From Jiella avicenniae (GTDB lineage: Bacteria; Pseudomonadota; Alphaproteobacteria; Rhizobiales; Rhizobiaceae): a DNA stretch of 64,000 nucleotides. The translations under genes and the position numbers were made by a program. Of this stretch, positions 38,150-47,031 are shown piece after piece. The stretch spans positions 310,001-374,000 of the forward strand of contig NZ_JAJUWU010000003.1 in NCBI RefSeq assembly GCF_021390325.1. Reading direction: 5' to 3'. Positions within the stretch are counted from its first letter, which is position 1, and each line of letters begins with the position of its first letter. The notes beneath the pieces are model-generated. The model did not search any database, was not told where the DNA came from, and saw only the letters and a program-made list of their open reading frames with translations.

Positions 38150-38178
38150 CGCTCCTTCCGTGCCGGGCGCTGCGGTCG

Positions 38179-38892
38179 TCACCGTCCGCCGGCCATGTCG
38201 GCCTCGACCGCGTCGGCCAGTTGGGCGAGCGTGGCGAAGTGGAAGTCCGGCTTCGTCACCTCCTTCGGCACCGGCGTTCCGCCGAAGCCCTTCTGCCCCT
38301 GCCGCCGCTCGATCCAGCAGACCGTGTAGCCGAGCTTGCGCGCGACGCCGATGTCGTGGTGCTGGCTCTGGGCGACGTGCAGGATCTCCTCCTGCTTGTA
38401 GCCGAAGGCCGACTGGCGACCGCGATTGAAGGCGAAGAACTCCGGATTGGGCTTGGGAACGCCCGCTTCGTCCGCCGTCACGCTGTCGTGGAAGGGATGG
38501 TCGAGGGTGTGGGAATAGCAGGAGAACGCCACCCGGTCGGCATTGGTCATCGCCACCAGCCGAAAACGGCTGCGGAGCCGCTTCAGGGCCTCGATGGAGT
38601 CCGGAAAGGCCGGCCACTGCAGCACCTTCGTCTGAAAGGCGGCGGCCGACGCCGCGCTCGCATCGAGCCCGAGCTTCCGCGCGACATGGAGGTAGACGTC
38701 CCCCATGACCTGGCTGGAGCGGCCGGGATGAATGTCGCGGGCCTCGACATAGGGACCGAAGATGTCGTCGTCGCCGAGATCGCTCGTGGCCGGGCCGCCG
38801 ATCGCGCGAAAGCCGTCGAGGACGCCCTTCTCGAAATCGATGAGCGTTCCGACGACGTCGAAGGTGAACACCTTGAAGCGGGCGAAAGTCAT
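38179..38892 (-). CDS. HAD-superfamily hydrolase, haloacid dehalogenase type II-like
   Basis: A 237-residue protein with the nucleophile motif FTFDVVGTLIDFEKG at residues 9-23, motif II LVAMTNADR, motif III lysine AGVPKPNPEFFAF, and motif IV acidic segment HDIGVARKLG. The layout matches L-2-haloacid dehalogenases, though phosphatases of this subfamily share it. It lies between two oxidoreductase genes of the same unit. Detoxification or a phosphatase step is possible; no halogen source is implied by the neighbours. Confidence 0.82.
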   Translation of the reverse strand: MTFARFKVFTFDVVGTLIDFEKGVLDGFRAIGGPATSDLGDDDIFGPYVEARDIHPGRSSQVMGDVYLHVARKLGLDASAASAAAFQTKVLQWPAFPDSIEALKRLRSRFRLVAMTNADRVAFSCYSHTLDHPFHDSVTADEAGVPKPNPEFFAFNRGRQSAFGYKQEEILHVAQSQHHDIGVARKLGYTVCWIERRQGQKGFGGTPVPKEVTKPDFHFATLAQLADAVEADMAGGR

Positions 38893-38953
38893 GAGACGCG
38901 TGTCCTTTTCGAAAAAGCGGTTCGGGTGGGCCGGCTGGCCGATGCCGCGATCG

Positions 38954-41020
38954 TCAGAGCGGGCTGCAGATGCGGATCGCGTCGAGCATCGCGGCATGGA
39001 TGTTGCGGCTGGACACCGCGTCGCCGATGCGATGGAGCGCGAAGCCGTCCCGTTCCGACGGAGGTTGCGGCGCGGCGCGCACGAAGGTCTCGATGTCGGT
39101 GACGCCCTCGTTCGAGGAAGCGGTGCGAAGCTCCTCGAAAAGCTCGTTCATCGGGATGCTGCCCTGCTCGACGATCACCTGATCGACGGCCACCGAACGC
39201 TCCTCGCGCGAGATTTCGTTCAAAAGCACGGCTTCGAGCCGGTTGTCGCGGCGGCGAACGGCGAGGAGCCGGGTCTCGGAGATCGGCTGGAGGCCGAGCG
39301 AGAGGAAGCGCTTCTTCCAGCGCAGCCTTTCGGCATAGGTCAGCTCTTCGGCGAGGTTCGCGTCGATCGTCGCATAGGTGACGCTGGCGCCCGCTTCCTT
39401 CGCCCGCTCGGCGGCGAGCGGCGCCGGGTGGCGGCCGGTGCCGTCATAGACGAGGACGTCGCGGCCGACCGGCATCTGGCCCGAAACGATGTCCCAGGTG
39501 CTGACGCAGAGTTCGCTGCCCTCGACGAGGTCGATCTGCGGCAGGCCGCCGGTCGCCAGGATCACCACGTCGGGTGCGAGCGCGGTGATGTCGCCGGCCT
39601 CCATGTAGCTGTTGGTGTGGATCGGAACCCCGCGCCGCTCCAGCTCGGCGACCCGCCACTCGACGATGCCGACGAGGTCGCGGCGCCAGGAGCCGGTCGC
39701 ACCGAGGAGGATCTGACCGCCGACGTCGGCCGCCGCCTCGTAGAGAGAAACGTCGTGGCCGCGCTCGGCGCTGATTCTGGCCGCTTCCAGTCCTGCGGGG
39801 CCACCGCCGACGACGACCACCTTGCGCTTCGGCCCGCTCGTCGGCGCCGTGGCGTGGCTGAGGACCGTCTCCCGCCCGGTGACCGGATTGTGGAGGCAGG
39901 AGGGGCGATAGGGCGATTGGCAATGGGTCGCGCCGATGCACGGGCGCACCTGGTCCTCGCGGCCGGCGGCGAGCTTCTCAACCATGTGCGGATCGGCGAT
40001 CTGGGCACGGGTCATGCCCGCCATGTCGACCTTGCCCTCGGCGACGGCGAAGCGCGCCGAGGCGAGATCGGAAATCCGCGCGGCATGGAAGACCGGCAGC
40101 CCGACCTCGCGCCGGAAGGCGCCGACTGGCTCGACCCAGGGCGCGAGCGGCGAGCCCATGCCGGGCATGTTCTCTTCGGCGAGCGCCCGGGTCGTGTCCA
40201 TCGTGCCGTAGATGGCGTTGAAGAAGTCGACCGCCCCTTCCCGCTTCAGGATCTGCGCGGCCTTGACGCATTCGTCGAAATCCATGCCGCCGGAGATCGC
40301 CTCGTCGACGACGAAGCGCATGCCGACGAGGAAGTCGTCACCGGTCGCCTCGCGGATCGCTTCATGAACCATCAGCGCGAAGCGGCAGCGGTTTTCGAGC
40401 GAGCCGCCGAAGCGGTCGGTGCGCCGGTTGGTCGCCGGCGACAGGAACTGGCCGATGAGATGGCCGGCCGAGAGCGTCTCGATCCCGTCGAGCCCGCCGT
40501 CCTTGCAGCGCCGGGCGGCGGCGCCGTAGGCCTTCACCACCCGGTCGACGTCGTGCTCGTCCATCTCCCTGGGGATGCTGCGGTGGAGGGTCTCGCGCAA
40601 GGGAGACGGGGCGATGGTGCTCAGCCAGTCTCCGGCATAGGGGTCGCCCCGCCGGCCGAGATGGCTGATCTGGCACATCAGGGCGGCGCCCGCGCCATGC
40701 ATGCGCTCGGCGAACTGCTGAAGGTGCGGGATGATCGCGTCCGAGCCGACGTTCAGCTGACGGAAGATGTTCGGGGAGTCCCGGTCGACGTTGGACGAGC
40801 CGCCGAACATCGAAAGGGCGAGGCCGCCCTTGGCCTTTTCCAGATGATAGCGCTGATAGGCCTCCTGCGGCATGCCGCCGACCTCGAGGCCACAGGCATG
40901 ACTGGTGCTCATGATGCGGTTGCGCAGCGTCAGATGCTTGATCGTCAACGGCTGCAGAAGGGGATCCTTCGGCGCACCTCTTCCTCGGGACGGGACGGTC
41001 GTTTCGGGTGAATCCAGCAT
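38954..41020 (-). CDS. NADH:flavin oxidoreductase with Fe-S and FAD/NAD domains (DgcA / N-methylproline demethylase-like)
   Basis: A 688-residue three-part enzyme. Residues about 20-350 form an old-yellow-enzyme barrel (TLRNRIMSTSHA, ISHLGRRGDP, GHLIGQFLSPATNRRTDRFG, SLENR). Residues 361-375 hold the Fe-S motif. Residues about 398-688 form the FAD/NAD domains (VVVVGGGPAGLEAARI). The architecture is that of trimethylamine dehydrogenase, 2,4-dienoyl-CoA reductase and DgcA. The DgcA-type catabolism of methylated glycine or proline fits the carnitine neighbourhood. Oddly, the cluster motif reads CIGATHC...C: Ala364 replaces the second of four expected cysteines. MLDSPETT at 41020 is the preferred start. 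Confidence 0.82.
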   Translation of the reverse strand: MLDSPETTVPSRGRGAPKDPLLQPLTIKHLTLRNRIMSTSHACGLEVGGMPQEAYQRYHLEKAKGGLALSMFGGSSNVDRDSPNIFRQLNVGSDAIIPHLQQFAERMHGAGAALMCQISHLGRRGDPYAGDWLSTIAPSPLRETLHRSIPREMDEHDVDRVVKAYGAAARRCKDGGLDGIETLSAGHLIGQFLSPATNRRTDRFGGSLENRCRFALMVHEAIREATGDDFLVGMRFVVDEAISGGMDFDECVKAAQILKREGAVDFFNAIYGTMDTTRALAEENMPGMGSPLAPWVEPVGAFRREVGLPVFHAARISDLASARFAVAEGKVDMAGMTRAQIADPHMVEKLAAGREDQVRPCIGATHCQSPYRPSCLHNPVTGRETVLSHATAPTSGPKRKVVVVGGGPAGLEAARISAERGHDVSLYEAAADVGGQILLGATGSWRRDLVGIVEWRVAELERRGVPIHTNSYMEAGDITALAPDVVILATGGLPQIDLVEGSELCVSTWDIVSGQMPVGRDVLVYDGTGRHPAPLAAERAKEAGASVTYATIDANLAEELTYAERLRWKKRFLSLGLQPISETRLLAVRRRDNRLEAVLLNEISREERSVAVDQVIVEQGSIPMNELFEELRTASSNEGVTDIETFVRAAPQPPSERDGFALHRIGDAVSSRNIHAAMLDAIRICSPL

Positions 41021-41113
41021 GGATCGGTCTCTTCGGTTCAGGCAAAGGGATGACGTCGGCTGAACGGGCACCCGTCCGACCGTTGCGTCCACCGGCCCTT
41101 CGCGGGCGAGCGG

Positions 41114-41902
41114 TTAGAAGATCTGGCTGAGGAAGCGCCGCGTGCGCTCGTCCCTGGCCTCGGTGAAAAGCTCCTCGGGCGGCCCGTGCTCGACGATCAC
41201 GCCCCTGTCGGTGAAATACACGTGGTCGGCGACCTCCCGGGCAAAGCCCATTTCGTGAGTCACGAGAATGCAGGTCATGCCCTCGGCGGCGAGTTCCTTG
41301 ATCGTCAGGAGCACCTCCTTGACCGTTTCGGGGTCGAGGGCGGCGGTGACCTCGTCGAACAGCATCACGTCGGGCCGCATCGCGAGGCTGCGGGCGATCG
41401 CCACGCGCTGTTGCTGGCCGCCGGACAGATGGCCGGGATAGACGTCTTCCTTGCCGGAGAGCCGCACCTTGGCGATCAGCGCCCTCGCCCGCGCCTCGAC
41501 CTCGCGCTTCGGCTCCTTCAGCACCTTCACCGGCGCCATCATGACGTTCTCGAGCGCCGTCTTGTGGGGAAAGAGATTGTACTGCTGAAAGACGATGCCG
41601 ACCTTCTTTCGCAAGGCGAGCTTGTCGAGCTTGGGATCGTTGACCTCCTGGCCCTCGACCAGGATCGAGCCCCGCTGGATGTCGTTGAGACCGTTGATGC
41701 AGCGGATCAGCGTCGACTTGCCGGAGCCGGACGGCCCGATGATGCAGACCACCTCGCCCTTCTTCACGTCCATGCTGACGCCGCGCAGCACCTCGAGCTT
41801 GCCGAAGGACTTGTGGACGTCCCTGACCGAAACGAGCGGCATGTCCGGAGTCCAGGCCGCCGGCGCCGCTCCATGCGGGGAAAGCTCAGGATTCGACGGC
41901 AT
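41114..41902 (-). CDS. Polar amino acid-type ABC transporter ATPase
   Basis: A 262-residue ATPase of the GlnQ/HisP family. Motifs: Walker A GPSGSGKST, Q-loop IVFQQYNLFPHKT, signature LSGGQQQRVAIARSL, Walker B MLFDEVTAALDPE (the DEV variant usual for this family) and H-loop VTHEMGFA. Its start overlaps the end of the second permease by 17 bases. A shorter start at MPLVSVRD (41842) is possible. It energises the importer encoded just upstream. Confidence 0.9.
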   Translation of the reverse strand: MPSNPELSPHGAAPAAWTPDMPLVSVRDVHKSFGKLEVLRGVSMDVKKGEVVCIIGPSGSGKSTLIRCINGLNDIQRGSILVEGQEVNDPKLDKLALRKKVGIVFQQYNLFPHKTALENVMMAPVKVLKEPKREVEARARALIAKVRLSGKEDVYPGHLSGGQQQRVAIARSLAMRPDVMLFDEVTAALDPETVKEVLLTIKELAAEGMTCILVTHEMGFAREVADHVYFTDRGVIVEHGPPEELFTEARDERTRRFLSQIF

Positions 41903-42737
41903 ATTTGCGCTCGATCATTCGGGTCCAGATGGAAATCGGATAGATGTAGGCGAAGAACAGAAGCAGCAGGAACAGGTAGAACGGGACGAGGAGTTCCGGC
42001 CGGGCGCCGGCCGCCTCCATGGCCGCCTGGGCGTTGCCGACCGCCTCGCGCACACCGAGGATCGAGGCCATCGGCGTCGCCATGGCCAGCAGCGCGTACC
42101 AGTTCATCCAGGGCGGAATCGCCCGCTTGACGCATTGCGGCAGGATGATCCAGCGCAGCGTCTGGCCGTGGGTGAAGGCGAGGCTCTCGGCCGATTCCCA
42201 CTGGCCCTTCGGGATCGAGACGATGGCGCCGCGGACGATCTCGCTGACATTCGCCATGACCGGGAGCGAGAAGGCGAATGTGGCCTTCAGCCAGTCGGAC
42301 ATGATGAAGATCCCTCCACCGGGCAGTTCGAGCTCGAACGGCACGAGAAGCATGACGACGAAGAGGATCACCAGCCAGGGCGAATTGCGGAAGAGGTGGG
42401 TCACCAGCCAGGCCGGAGCGCTGAGGAAGCGCGTCCGGCTGAGTTGCAGGAGGCCGAGGCCGATGCCGAGGACGGTGGCGATCGCCATGGCGAGGAAGCT
42501 CATGCCGAGATTGAGCAGGAAGCCCCTTAGGATGAACGGAATCCATTCGATCAGCGTGCTCAGCGGCGATCGCGGCCCTCCCCCGCCGCCGCTCTGGGCA
42601 TGGGCCGTGGCGACGGCGAGACTGGCGAGGAACAGCGCCAGGATCAGGATCCCGTGCCAGCCGCGAAGCGCGCGGCTCGGCAGGAAGGACGAGAGAGCCT
42701 CGACGTCGATCCGGAAGGGTGCGGCCGGCGGTTTCAT
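41886..42737 (-). CDS. Polar amino acid-type ABC transporter permease
   Basis: A 283-residue permease (HisM/GlnP family). An N-terminal helix near residues 28-47 is followed by a Gly/Ser-rich linker (AQSGGGGGPRSP), then the usual permease domain from residue 65 with the EAA loop ESLAFTHGQTLRWIILPQCV near residue 190. It overlaps the first permease by 4 bases (ATGA). The extra N-terminal helix and linker are longer than in typical HisM, and the AHAQ sequence resembles a signal-peptide end, so this segment might be cleaved. Confidence 0.88.
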   Translation of the reverse strand: MKPPAAPFRIDVEALSSFLPSRALRGWHGILILALFLASLAVATAHAQSGGGGGPRSPLSTLIEWIPFILRGFLLNLGMSFLAMAIATVLGIGLGLLQLSRTRFLSAPAWLVTHLFRNSPWLVILFVVMLLVPFELELPGGGIFIMSDWLKATFAFSLPVMANVSEIVRGAIVSIPKGQWESAESLAFTHGQTLRWIILPQCVKRAIPPWMNWYALLAMATPMASILGVREAVGNAQAAMEAAGARPELLVPFYLFLLLLFFAYIYPISIWTRMIERKYAVES

Positions 42738-43480
42738 CGACCGTATCCCGGCAGTGCGAGGCGCTTTTCCAGAGCATGCAGCCCGGCTGCGATCAGGCTG
42801 ACGACGACGACGTAGAACAGGAACAGGACGAGCATCATCTCCGGAACGTTGATGTTGTCGGACCAGACCTGGTTCAGCGTGTAGGTCATTTCGGGAACCG
42901 AGATGACGTAGGCGAGCGACGTCGTCTTCGCCAGGGAAACGAGGTTGTTCGTGAGCGCCGGCAGGCTGATGCGGAAGGCCAACGGCAGGGTGACGTAGGC
43001 ATAGGTCTGCCATGACGAGAAGCACAGGCTCTCGGCCGCCTCGGCGGTGGCCTTCGGCACGGCCTCGATGCCGGAGCGAAAGATCTCGACGTTGAAGGCC
43101 CCGCCGAAGATCCCGAGCGACAGGACCGCCCAGGTGAACGCGGAGATCATCGGCTCGTAATAGCCCCCCATGTCGACCTGCGGCGTGAAGGCGCCGAGGC
43201 CGAAATAGAAGAACAGGAGCTGGATCAGCGGCGGGGTGTTGCGAAACAACTGGATGTAGCCGTCGACGATGCCCCGCAGCAGCGCCGAGCGCGCGGTCTG
43301 CACCCACGCGCCCAGCACCCCGATGACGAGAGACAGCAGCGTCGACCACAGGATGAGCTGCAGCGAGATCGAAATGCCCGTCACGAACCGATCATATTCG
43401 TAGCGGTCGTAGAATATGATGAAGTTCCATCCCGTCTCCTCGAAGAGACGCTGGAAGATCGGGGCAATCAGCTCGAACAC
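42734..43480 (-). CDS. Polar amino acid-type ABC transporter permease
   Basis: A 248-residue permease (HisQ/HisM family). The membrane domain starts near residue 32. GYIQLFRNTPPLIQLLFFYFGLG is the conserved core and AESLCFSSWQTYAYVTLPLA the EAA loop. It pairs with the following permease, whose start overlaps its stop by 4 bases, and follows the binding-protein gene by 50 bases. Confidence 0.9.
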   Translation of the reverse strand: MFELIAPIFQRLFEETGWNFIIFYDRYEYDRFVTGISISLQLILWSTLLSLVIGVLGAWVQTARSALLRGIVDGYIQLFRNTPPLIQLLFFYFGLGAFTPQVDMGGYYEPMISAFTWAVLSLGIFGGAFNVEIFRSGIEAVPKATAEAAESLCFSSWQTYAYVTLPLAFRISLPALTNNLVSLAKTTSLAYVISVPEMTYTLNQVWSDNINVPEMMLVLFLFYVVVVSLIAAGLHALEKRLALPGYGR

Positions 43481-43530
43481 GCTACGGTCCTGTGCGCGAC
43501 GGTCTCAACGGCGGCTCCCTTCGGCCGGGG

Positions 43531-44388
43531 TCATTGGCCCTGCAGATAGCTCTCGTCCCATTCGAGCCGCTCGTGCTGCTCGGCGATCCACTCCGACGGC
43601 TTGACCTCCCACTTCTTCTCGAGCTCGACGAGCGTGCCGTCCGCCTGCCATTTGTAGGCCATTCCGGTCATGAAGACGCCCCAGGGCTTGTCGAGCTCCT
43701 CGATCGGTACGGCCGACGCCCAGGGATTGTTGAACAGGACGGAGACCGGCATCGCGTAGCCCTCCCATTCGCCGGAGGCGAGGTCGGCCATGATGCTGGC
43801 GTCGTCATAGAGCCAGGCGACGCACTTGCCGGCCCTGAGCGCCGCCTTGCCCTCGGTGTTTCCGGCGAAGGCGACGAGACGCGGCCCGTAGTCCTGCTGG
43901 ACCTGCTTGTTGTAGTTGGCGCCCTGCTTGGCGCAGACCGGCTTGCCCTTGATGTCGTCCCAGCCGGAGACCGCGCCCTCCTTGGCCATCAGGGTCGGGC
44001 CCGAGGTCCAGTAGGCCGGCTCGACGATGCCGACGATGTTGCGCCGCTCGGCGGTGTCGTACATGCCGCCGATGATCACGTCGATCTTTCCCTGCTGCAG
44101 GAACTGCATGCGGTTCGCCGAGGTGACGACCACCGGCTCGAGCTTCACGCCGAGGGTGTCGGCGACGCTCTGGGCGAGATCGACCTCGATGCCCTGCTGG
44201 GAGCCGTCGGGCGAGGGAAACGACCAGGGCTTGAAGGCGCCGAGAACGCCGACGCGCAACGTGCCGCGATCCAGGATCTCTTCGAGCCGGCCGCCGGCCG
44301 CCTTCGCAGGAGCCGCCGCCGCGAGAAGCGTCGCCCCCATGACGGCGGCAAGGACGGGAAGGCGCATGATTTTGGCAATCGAATTCAT
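43531..44388 (-). CDS. Polar amino acid-type ABC transporter substrate-binding protein
   Basis: A 285-residue periplasmic protein of SBP family 3. A signal peptide ends AKA (residue 30). The mature opening LEEILDRGTLRVGVLGAFKPWSF and VDLAQSVADTLGVKLEPVVVTSANRMQFLQQGKIDVIIG are the family hallmarks. Lys-Pro-Trp in place of the common Y/F ligand stack may alter specificity. The ATG overlaps the preceding flavoprotein stop by 4 bases (ATGA), tying uptake to that enzyme. The ligand is unknown. Confidence 0.9.
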   Translation of the reverse strand: MNSIAKIMRLPVLAAVMGATLLAAAAPAKAAGGRLEEILDRGTLRVGVLGAFKPWSFPSPDGSQQGIEVDLAQSVADTLGVKLEPVVVTSANRMQFLQQGKIDVIIGGMYDTAERRNIVGIVEPAYWTSGPTLMAKEGAVSGWDDIKGKPVCAKQGANYNKQVQQDYGPRLVAFAGNTEGKAALRAGKCVAWLYDDASIMADLASGEWEGYAMPVSVLFNNPWASAVPIEELDKPWGVFMTGMAYKWQADGTLVELEKKWEVKPSEWIAEQHERLEWDESYLQGQ

Positions 44389-45983
44389 GGCTGCATGTCT
44401 CCTGTTGAGGTTGGCATTGCATAAGATCGATCGGCAGTACCGGCTCGAAACACGGTTCGTTGATAGGCGAGGAACTCGTCGACCTCCCGGGCGACCCGTT
44501 CGGGCGACCATGCGAGCAGGTCGGCGACCGAGGCGGCCGCGTCCTCGACCTCGTGACGCGCCAGATGCCGGCGCCACGCCAGCGCCGTGCGCGTGTAGAG
44601 AATGCCCTTCAGATCCCGGGCGCGTTCTTCGCTGACCGCACGGCGCATCGCCGCCCGGCGGAGATTTCCCGAGGGCTCCGGCTCGGACAGGCGCGGGGCG
44701 TTGCTGGCGATCCGCCAGGGCGCCGGCTCGCCGCGCATCGTCCTTTGGGGCTTGCCGAGAATGGCCTCGGCCCGTTCGCGCATCGTCCTCGCGGCGCTGC
44801 GATGCGACATCACCGGCCCCGCCGTCATGGCCAGGACGCCCGGCAGCCCGTCGTCGGACAGATCGTGGATCTCGCGCGAGCGCCGCCCCATCGGCTGCGC
44901 CTCGTCGAAGGTCAGCGGCCGCACGCCCGCCCAGGTGAAGACGACGTCTTTGCGCGTCAGACCGAGGCCCGCCAGGAGGAAATTCGCCTCGCCAAGGAGA
45001 AAGTCGATCTCCGCCTCGGTCGCGGCGACATCTGCGGCGTCGCCTTCGAACGGGGTCTCCGTCGGCCCGAAGTAGAAGAAATCGTCATGGGACGGCAGGC
45101 AGTAGAACGGCATGCCCTGGCGATGCATGGCGGCGATGCCGTAGCCGCGATAGGCCTCGGGCAGCCGCACCATGACATGGCTTCCCTTGGTGCCGCGGAC
45201 GAGGCGGCGGGAGCGGGTCGGCCGTTCGCCCGCCCCGGCATTCACACCGTCGATCCAGGTGCCGGCCATGTTGAAGACGAGACGCGCGCCCACCTTGGCC
45301 GTCGATCCGTCTTGCGCCTCCAGCGCGATCTCCCAGCACCCGGCGGCGTCGGGCTCGACGAGCCGCGCCTTGCAGAAGTTCAGCACCGTCGCACCGCCGG
45401 CCTCGGCTTCGAGCGCGGCATCGACGCAGAACCGCTCCGGCCAGTCGAAGACGTATTCCCGATACGTCGCGATCAACTGCAGGCGATCGCGATCCCGCAG
45501 ATGCCCGGCAAATGGAAGCCGTGCCTCGAAGTCGGACGTGATCTTGCGGTATTCGAGCGGCGGCTCGCTCGGACCGAGCTGCTTCAGCAGCCTCAGACCG
45601 GCGTCGAGATGCCAGGGCCTGACGGGGCTCTCGGGATAGACCGGAAAGCACATGGTGAAGGGCTTCACGGCCTCCGGTGCCGTCGTCGCGATCTCGTGGC
45701 GGGCGATCATCCCCGCGCGCGCCATCGTCACCGCCTGAAGAAAGCGCCGGGGGTGGAGAGCGAATGCCCGGACCGGATCCTCGGCCTCGAAATAGCGCAG
45801 CCCGCAATGGAGCATGCGGGACGAACGACTGGACGCGCCGTCGGCGAAATCGCCCTTCTCGCAGAGCAGCACCGAATACCCGGCCATGGTCAGTTCGCGG
45901 GCGGTCGCGGCGCCGTTGATGCCCGCCCCGATGACGGCGACATCCCATTGCGATCCAGCGATACCGGCCAGCGCGTGCTGCAT
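44385..45983 (-). CDS. GlpD-like FAD-dependent oxidoreductase
   Basis: A 532-residue flavoprotein of the glycerol-3-phosphate dehydrogenase family. FAD loop VIGAGINGAATARELTMAG at residues 17-35; the GlpD hallmark SSRSSRMLHCGLRYFE follows near residue 51; AGVRPLTFDEAQPMGR is near 365; and a C-terminal helical DAO-C domain holds WRRHLARHEVED and LLAWSPERVAREVDEFLAY. It is coupled by overlap to an amino-acid-type ABC importer rather than to glycerol genes, so the substrate is probably not glycerol 3-phosphate. It may oxidise a related hydroxy acid or amine brought in by that importer. Confidence 0.85.
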   Translation of the reverse strand: MQHALAGIAGSQWDVAVIGAGINGAATARELTMAGYSVLLCEKGDFADGASSRSSRMLHCGLRYFEAEDPVRAFALHPRRFLQAVTMARAGMIARHEIATTAPEAVKPFTMCFPVYPESPVRPWHLDAGLRLLKQLGPSEPPLEYRKITSDFEARLPFAGHLRDRDRLQLIATYREYVFDWPERFCVDAALEAEAGGATVLNFCKARLVEPDAAGCWEIALEAQDGSTAKVGARLVFNMAGTWIDGVNAGAGERPTRSRRLVRGTKGSHVMVRLPEAYRGYGIAAMHRQGMPFYCLPSHDDFFYFGPTETPFEGDAADVAATEAEIDFLLGEANFLLAGLGLTRKDVVFTWAGVRPLTFDEAQPMGRRSREIHDLSDDGLPGVLAMTAGPVMSHRSAARTMRERAEAILGKPQRTMRGEPAPWRIASNAPRLSEPEPSGNLRRAAMRRAVSEERARDLKGILYTRTALAWRRHLARHEVEDAAASVADLLAWSPERVAREVDEFLAYQRTVFRAGTADRSYAMPTSTGDMQP

Positions 45984-46034
45984 TCCATCCCCGTTCCGAC
46001 GGTTCCGGAGCCGACTATGCAGAGAGGTTCGAAA

Positions 46035-46046
46035 TGTTCAAAATTG
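46035..46046. promoter_or_regulatory. TTCAA-AA-TTGAA palindrome upstream of the GlpD-like gene
   Basis: A perfect 12-base palindromic element lies in an AT-rich patch about 52 bases before the GlpD-like start, in the 132-base gap after the LysR gene. LysR proteins often bind interrupted T-N11-A dyads near such sites. The LysR at 46116-47018 is the natural candidate, controlling the uptake-catabolic genes downstream. Confidence 0.4.
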
Positions 46047-46115
46047 AAAATGCGGCGATGGTTATGCGAGAATGTAATAACGAGCCAGACGAGCTGCGCA
46101 GGACCGTTTTTCCGG

Positions 46116-47018
46116 TCAGGTCGGGACCTGCGCCAGGATCTCGTCCCGCTCGGCCCGCGCCAGGAAAAGCATGTGCTCGACGGCCGGGGTCGCCCCGCGC
46201 GATTCCGGGCGAAGCAGAGCGAGATTGAACGGGATGGCCGGGCGAAAGGGGATCAGCCGGATCCGGTCGTCGGCCTGGAGGACCGCCGTATAGGGGTCGA
46301 CGATGGCGATGCCGAGCCCCAGTTTGACCATCTCGAAGGCGGCCCCCGAAAGGCTCGTCTCGCAAAGCGCCTCGATCCGCACACCGGCGGTGACGAGCAC
46401 CTGATCGAGCAGATGACGGGCCGCAACGAAGGGCGTCCAGTTGATCATCGGTCCCTTGCGGAGGTCTTCGGGCGTCAGGCAGGAGCGATCGGCGAGTTCG
46501 TGGCCGCTCGGGACCGCGGCGACATAGGGCGCCGTGGAGAAGATCTCCGTCTCGAAGCCGGAGCGTCGCACCGGCATCTCGGCGAAGCCGAAATCCACCT
46601 GCTGGCCCGCGGCCCATTCCTCGACGGTCGGCGACATGCGAATGTTGAGGCTGACGCGGGTCTCCGGCCAGTCCTGCCGGAACCTGGCGATCACCCGCGG
46701 CATGAAGCCCATGCCGAGCGCCGGCAGGATGGCGAGGCTGATCTGGTTGCCCTGCCCCTTGGCGAGGCGCGAGGCGAGATTTTGCAGGGAATCGAGTGAG
46801 ACATAGGCGCGCTCGACCTCGTCGAGCAGCCGGTGGGCCTGGGCCGTCGGCCGGATCAGGCCCTTCCTGCGCTCGAAGAGGGCGAGGCCCAACTCGGCTT
46901 CCAGCCGGTCGAGCAACCGGCTGACGGCCGGCTGGCTTCGCCCGAGGATCTCGGCCGCCCCGCTGACCGTGCCCGTCATCATGACCGCGCGAAAGGCGGC
47001 GAAGTGCTGGATGTTCAC
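46116..47018 (-). CDS. LysR-family transcriptional regulator
   Basis: A 300-residue regulator. The N-terminal helix-turn-helix is FAAFRAVMMTGTVSGAAEILGRSQPAVSRLLDRLE, and the effector-binding domain begins near residue 90 (ISLAILPALGMGFMPRVIA). The start is GTG 47018 because no ATG is in frame near and the DNA-binding domain begins at once (VNIQHFAAF). The gene lies 13 bases after the enolase-superfamily gene and is read in the same direction, between that gene and the GlpD-like flavoprotein. It probably controls both. Confidence 0.9.
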   Translation of the reverse strand: MNIQHFAAFRAVMMTGTVSGAAEILGRSQPAVSRLLDRLEAELGLALFERRKGLIRPTAQAHRLLDEVERAYVSLDSLQNLASRLAKGQGNQISLAILPALGMGFMPRVIARFRQDWPETRVSLNIRMSPTVEEWAAGQQVDFGFAEMPVRRSGFETEIFSTAPYVAAVPSGHELADRSCLTPEDLRKGPMINWTPFVAARHLLDQVLVTAGVRIEALCETSLSGAAFEMVKLGLGIAIVDPYTAVLQADDRIRLIPFRPAIPFNLALLRPESRGATPAVEHMLFLARAERDEILAQVPT

Positions 47019-47031
47019 CGGCAGCGCCCCA

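Noticed and set aside
38762-41011. A 749-codon frame antisense to the HAD and OYE/Fe-S genes
   Set aside because: It spans two real genes on the other strand and has antisense-type composition.
44460-46799. A 779-codon frame antisense to the GlpD-like and LysR genes
   Set aside because: It runs through two well-supported genes and their intergenic control region; no domain seen.
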